Below are positions 15,624 to 17,836 of a stretch of DNA of 17,836 bases, one piece after another. Origin of the DNA: Thermotogaceae bacterium (GTDB taxonomy: Bacteria; Thermotogota; Thermotogae; B21-G9; HyVt-16). The stretch is taken from positions 1-17,836 of the forward strand of contig DQYP01000131.1 in the NCBI GenBank assembly GCA_011043375.1. Reading direction: 5' to 3'. The position numbers and the translations under genes were made by a program. The number at the start of each line of letters is the position of its first letter. Positions within the stretch are counted from its first letter, which is position 1. Under the pieces are notes generated by a model, which was not told the DNA's origin, searched no databases, and saw only the letters and a list, made by a program, of their open reading frames with translations.

Positions 15624-16829
15624 ATACTCTTTCCAAAAGCTTAACAACAGGTTTTTGTGATCTTTAAAGACTTCAACTTGTTCTTCGATAAGTTGCTCGG
15701 CGAACTCATCTGATTTATCTAAAGTCCTCTCAACGAAATCCGCTACTTTCGCAAAATAGAGTGGTACCAATGCCTTCATCATATTTTCCCGCAACACCTG
15801 TTTTCTGTACTCTACCATGAATTTGTATATCAACTTCACCCATTGCTCAATGTCGATTTTTCCTGCTTCCTTTACATTATCTATGATGCTCATCAAATCG
15901 CTCCCTAAGACCTCGGATAGGAAATCATAATTTTCCATGATTCCCTTCCGTGCGGAGTTTCTCAAATTTTCGACATCGACATTGAGCGGCTCGGGTACAA
16001 CTTCAGGAATATCACCAAATACTGGTACATTTTCTATTTCAATATTCCCCATCCAAAGCTTTTCATATTTTTCCACCTGTCTGAACAGTGTTCCAACTAC
16101 TTGGCTGAACATCGGCCCAAGATGTTTTCCGGGATCTTTAACATCGTGAATTTTCACGCCAAGTGCGGCTTGATATATTTCACCCAATTTCTCACCTATA
16201 GCGGTGGTGGTCATCCAGATATCTACACCAAATTTTGCAACATCGGTTTCCCATATATCTTCAGGCTGTGACATGTAGTTTTTCACCAACTCCAAGCTCA
16301 CCCCAAAATCACCGCCTATTGGTTGTCTTATCTTTTTTCCAAAAAGGGCCGAAACTATAGGATAGCATATATTATTCGTTATGGTGCCATCGTACTTGTG
16401 CCTTACGTAATATGGGGTTACATAAATGGCCCTTTTTTCGAGTATCGGACGTGTTAGTCTGTCTATCCACCAAGGTTCTATACTTCTAAGATCGGAATCA
16501 ACGAACACAACCACCGGAATCTCTAACATATCAACGATTTTCATAATACTCCCCATTGCGCTACCTTTTCCAGGTAAACCTTCATACACAAATGATAACT
16601 TTTCAGCTTTGGTTTCTACTTTTAAAAAAACATCCCTTGTTCCATCCGTCGAGCCACCATCTGAATTGACTATTAACCCATTGCCATTGAAATATTTTAT
16701 TATCCCCTCATCGACCGTTTTCGTAACGTAACCTATGGTCTTCGAATTGTTATAACTCGGTATTCCCACGATTATCTCATAATCCTTTGCCTTCAAGCTT
16801 TCTTCAATTTCCCTGGGTAACAAACGCAT
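15603..16829 (-). CDS. gpgS: GT81-like glycosyltransferase, probable glucosyl-3-phosphoglycerate synthase
   Basis: The 408-residue protein is a GT-A fold, retaining, nucleotide-sugar-dependent enzyme. The donor-site start EIIVGIPSYNN (18-28), NSDGGSTDGT (55-64), the glycine loop PGKGSA (86-91) and the metal-binding DSD (111-113, in VFVDSDLRSIEPWW) follow the GpgS/mannosylglycerate-synthase pattern, and PIGGDFGVS matches the acceptor-side GG motif. The C-terminal third is helical. GpgS makes glucosyl-3-phosphoglycerate, a precursor of the compatible solute glucosylglycerate; the sugar donor here could equally be GDP-mannose. ATG follows GGGAGGGG by 8 nt. No phosphatase partner gene lies nearby. 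Transcription converges on oraE. Family sure, exact substrate moderate. Confidence 0.82.
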   Translation of the reverse strand: MRLLPREIEESLKAKDYEIIVGIPSYNNSKTIGYVTKTVDEGIIKYFNGNGLIVNSDGGSTDGTRDVFLKVETKAEKLSFVYEGLPGKGSAMGSIMKIVDMLEIPVVVFVDSDLRSIEPWWIDRLTRPILEKRAIYVTPYYVRHKYDGTITNNICYPIVSALFGKKIRQPIGGDFGVSLELVKNYMSQPEDIWETDVAKFGVDIWMTTTAIGEKLGEIYQAALGVKIHDVKDPGKHLGPMFSQVVGTLFRQVEKYEKLWMGNIEIENVPVFGDIPEVVPEPLNVDVENLRNSARKGIMENYDFLSEVLGSDLMSIIDNVKEAGKIDIEQWVKLIYKFMVEYRKQVLRENMMKALVPLYFAKVADFVERTLDKSDEFAEQLIEEQVEVFKDHKNLLLSFWKEYKKGRSG

Positions 16830-16854
16830 TTGTGATTCCCCTCCCTGTTATTTT

Positions 16855-16882
16855 TTTTCATATAAACTATTTAATATGAAAA
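16855..16882. promoter_or_regulatory. Inverted repeat in the leader of the glycosyltransferase gene
   Basis: Perfect 9-bp arms, TTTTCATAT at 16855-16863 and ATATGAAAA at 16874-16882, enclose 10 nt. The element sits between the predicted start point (near 16889) and the ribosome site of the glycosyltransferase gene. It is AT-rich, so it fits a protein operator better than a stable RNA hairpin. No regulator is known. Confidence 0.4.
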
Positions 16883-16895
16883 TGTTTTTCAATCT

Positions 16896-16924
16896 ATTAT
16901 AACATCTTCTTAAAAGCTTGACCA
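16896..16924 (-). promoter_or_regulatory. Promoter of the glycosyltransferase gene
   Basis: On the minus strand TATAAT (16901-16896) is preceded by TG and one base, giving an extended -10. TGGTCA (16924-16919), a 4-of-6 match to the -35 consensus, lies 17 nt upstream. The predicted start is near 16889, leaving a leader of about 60 nt. The -35 overlaps that of the divergent tRNA promoter. Confidence 0.7.
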
Positions 16925-16946
16925 TCAAAAACATGCATGGTAAAAT
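16918..16946 (+). promoter_or_regulatory. Promoter of tRNA-Thr
   Basis: TTGACC (16918-16923) and TAAAAT (16941-16946) each match five of six consensus bases and are 17 nt apart. Transcription would start near 16953, about 13 nt before the mature tRNA. The -35 hexamer occupies almost the same bases as the -35 of the divergent promoter. Confidence 0.7.
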
Positions 16947-16965
16947 TTTTAATGCTGAGCCATGA

Positions 16966-17042
16966 GCAGGTGTAGCTTCAACCGGCAGAGCGCCGCCTTG
17001 GTAAGGCGGAGGTCGTGGGTTCAAGTCCCACCACCTGCTCCA
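16966..17042 (+). tRNA. tRNA-Thr, anticodon GGT
   Basis: A full cloverleaf is visible. The acceptor GCAGGTG (16966-16972) pairs with CACCTGC (17032-17038), T8-A9 follow, the D stem is GCTT/GAGC with a GG-containing loop, and the anticodon stem is CCGCC/GGCGG with loop TTGGTAA. The variable loop is AGGTC and the T arm is GTGGG-TTCAAGT-CCCAC. The anticodon GGT (17000-17002) reads ACC and ACT codons for threonine. G1-C72 and C2-G71 fit threonyl-tRNA synthetase identity. The discriminator is T73 (17039) and the CCA end is encoded (17040-17042). Confidence 0.97.
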
Positions 17043-17058
17043 TAAAGATTCAAAATAA

Positions 17059-17084
17059 AAGGGCAACCATGAATGGTTGCCCTT
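17059..17084. terminator. Bidirectional terminator between tRNA-Thr and the xre gene
   Basis: AAGGGCAACCAT (17059-17070) and ATGGTTGCCCTT (17073-17084) form a near-perfect stem; allowing a 6-nt loop leaves 10 paired bases. On the minus strand TTTTATTTTG follows, a good U-tract for the xre transcript. On the plus strand TTGTGATTTT follows, a weaker one for the tRNA. It lies between the converging genes. Confidence 0.85.
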
Positions 17085-17108
17085 GTGATTTTGATGTCAA
17101 TCGATACC

Positions 17109-17462
17109 TTATTCGAATTTTTCTATTTCATCGGCAAGTTCTAACAATTGTTCAGCCATTTTTCTCAATTTCCAAGAAGTTTTTAGATCTTTGAAATGCT
17201 TGAAATGATCCAATTTGATTTCGAAATACTCAGGAATATCTCCACTTTCTGTCACTGGAATATCAGTTAACCCAAGTAAATAATCAGTCGAAACTCCGAA
17301 GAATTGGGCTGTTTTTCTTATAACCTCTTCCGTTGGTGTCACCTTACCATTTTCATACCTTGAAATATTTGGAGTGGAGACTCCCAAAACCTTTGCAACC
17401 TCCTCTTGTGAATAACCATTCAACTTTCTTAAAAACTTTAAAACATCACCAAATGCCGCCAT
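17109..17462 (-). CDS. Xre-family helix-turn-helix regulator
   Basis: The 117-residue protein has an HTH_3 domain at about 6-65 (LKFLRKLNGYSQEEVAKVLG, then VSTPNISRYENGKV and FFGVSTDYLLGLTD), the layout of SinR/phage-repressor type regulators. A Glu/Asp/Lys-rich C-terminal part (70-117), ending in a predicted helix with repeated Leu (MAEQLLELADEIEKF), may dimerise. There is no peptidase or sensor domain. The ATG follows GAGGAGG at a normal distance. A perfect palindrome overlaps its own predicted promoter, pointing to autorepression. A divergent gene begins 323 nt upstream and could be a second target. It ends at a bidirectional terminator. No phage or toxin genes are nearby. Confidence 0.92.
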   Translation of the reverse strand: MAAFGDVLKFLRKLNGYSQEEVAKVLGVSTPNISRYENGKVTPTEEVIRKTAQFFGVSTDYLLGLTDIPVTESGDIPEYFEIKLDHFKHFKDLKTSWKLRKMAEQLLELADEIEKFE

Positions 17463-17478
17463 TAAAAAGCCTCCTCAC

Positions 17479-17497
17479 ATAAACAATCATTGTTTAT
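17479..17497. promoter_or_regulatory. Palindromic operator of the Xre regulator
   Basis: ATAAACAAT-C-ATTGTTTAT is a perfect inverted repeat with 9-bp arms around one central base. It overlaps the downstream edge of the predicted -10 box and the start point of the xre transcript. AAACAAT-N-ATTGTTT is the kind of site bound by small Xre repressors, so negative autoregulation is likely. Confidence 0.75.
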
Positions 17498-17525
17498 TTT
17501 AGCATCTAAAATTTGATTAGGTCAA
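17496..17525 (-). promoter_or_regulatory. Promoter of the xre gene
   Basis: On the minus strand TTGACC (17525-17520) and TAAAAT (17501-17496) are 18 nt apart, each one base from consensus. The start would fall near 17489, the centre of the palindrome at 17479-17497. Confidence 0.65.
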
Positions 17526-17734
17526 TATTATTCAAATAAGTAAAGTTAAATAACATATTACTTATAAGTTATAACTTAACAATCGATAAACCAACCTTTA
17601 AATATGTTTTAAGAATTTATCACTTTGCTCAGTGATTATACAAAATAGTGAAAAATCGTAAATCATATTTTCTTCTACAGTTTATTCTATTACGAAATAG
17701 TAAAAAATCTAAAATAATATCTAATATGTAATAT
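17526..17734. other. AT-rich intergenic region with palindromes and a degenerate direct repeat
   Basis: No gene is visible here. The region holds a perfect 14-bp palindrome TAAGTTATAACTTA (17565-17578) overlapped by ACTTATAAGT (17560-17569). It also holds a 26-nt sequence starting AAATAGT at 17643-17668 that recurs at 17695-17720 with four mismatches and a 52-nt period, about five helical turns. Base composition is extreme, so such patterns arise partly by chance, but the spacing fits regulator sites for the flanking genes. Confidence 0.4.
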
Positions 17735-17761
17735 AATATGATTAGAAATCCTAATCATATT
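17732..17761 (+). promoter_or_regulatory. Putative promoter and inverted repeat before the right-edge gene
   Basis: TATAAT (17732-17737) is a consensus -10 but has no clear -35 partner. It runs into an inverted repeat with perfect 11-bp arms (17735-17745 and 17751-17761, core ATGATTAG/CTAATCAT) and a 5-nt centre. The arms would overlap the -10 box and start point, so an operator is the natural reading. GGAGG follows at 17768-17772. Confidence 0.45.
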
Positions 17762-17784
17762 TTTACAGGAGGTTGGATTTTTCT

Positions 17785-17836
17785 ATGAAGAGCATTGTTT
17801 CAAAGCTCATCTTAGGATTTGGTATCGTTTGTACAG
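17785..17836 (+). CDS. Start of a membrane protein, probably a methyl-accepting chemotaxis protein (partial)
   Basis: Only 17 codons are in the window: MKSIVSKLILGFGIVCT, cut by the right edge. A short basic start followed by KLILGFG-hydrophobic is the usual opening of chemoreceptors and related sensor proteins (signal anchor of the first transmembrane helix). GGAGG lies 12 nt before the ATG, somewhat far; an in-frame TTG at 17773 abuts GGAGG and is less likely. That a gene starts here is well supported; its function is a guess from the leader pattern. Confidence 0.5.
   Translation, partial: MKSIVSKLILGFGIVCT

Noticed and set aside
16848..17066. Minus-strand open frame of 72 codons across the tRNA
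   Set aside because: It is the antisense of tRNA-Thr (the familiar WDLNPRPPPYQGGAL-like artefact), overlaps two promoters and has no ribosome site.
17463..17784. CRISPR array or phage attachment site in the AT-rich gap next to tRNA and Xre genes
   Set aside because: No regularly spaced repeat-spacer pattern, no duplicate of the tRNA 3' end, and no integrase or phage genes in the window.

Overview
The window looks like a chromosomal segment of a thermophilic member of the Thermotogota, most likely Pseudothermotoga or a close relative. The evidence is the AT-rich, ATA/AGA/GAA-heavy codon use, many GTG and TTG starts behind strong Shine-Dalgarno sites, an FtsZ very close to the Thermotoga type (including its short C-terminal end), the gyrB-ftsA-ftsZ-pilB neighbourhood, and an amino-acid fermentation cluster. 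The genus is inferred from protein character; no database was searched.

Layout. (1) 1-141: intergenic, with a fragment resembling a dispersed repeat. (2) 142-1771, minus strand: a two-gene sugar operon, a GntR/UTRA regulator followed by a ROK-family kinase lacking the usual zinc motif. A consensus promoter and candidate operator lie at 1794-1837. (3) 1877-10198, plus strand: an information/division cluster of dciA (DUF721 helicase loader), gyrB, a divergent ftsQ, ftsA, ftsZ, a PilB/GspE-type ATPase, and a membrane-anchored protein with three repeated beta-rich modules. (4) 10272-15589, plus strand: a complete oxidative-branch ornithine fermentation set, ord-ortA-ortB-oraS-oraE, tightly overlapped and closed by a strong terminator at 15594-15623. 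(5) 15603-16829, minus strand: a GT81-like glycosyltransferase (glucosyl-3-phosphoglycerate synthase type, compatible-solute synthesis). (6) 16966-17042: tRNA-Thr(GGT), divergently transcribed from the glycosyltransferase gene. (7) 17109-17462, minus strand: an Xre-type regulator with a perfect palindromic operator. (8) 17463-17784: a very AT-rich intergenic region with several palindromes. (9) 17785-17836: the first codons of a gene, probably a chemoreceptor.

How the genes work together. DciA and GyrB serve replication and topology; FtsQ, FtsA and FtsZ build the divisome; the PilB-type ATPase and the repeat protein probably serve a pilus or secretion machine or the envelope. In the ornithine cluster, OraSE converts D-ornithine to 2,4-diaminopentanoate, Ord deaminates it oxidatively, and OrtAB cleaves the product with CoA to acetyl-CoA and D-alanine. 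The ornithine racemase and the aminomutase reactivation factor are not in the window. No terminator is visible between 1877 and 15589, so division and ornithine genes could share transcripts.

I found no mobile element, CRISPR array or defence system. The most noteworthy signals are a probable leaderless promoter for dciA, the triple-repeat membrane protein behind pilB, the overlapping divergent promoters of the glycosyltransferase and tRNA-Thr genes, the glycosyltransferase stop codon inside a terminator loop, and the Xre operator.
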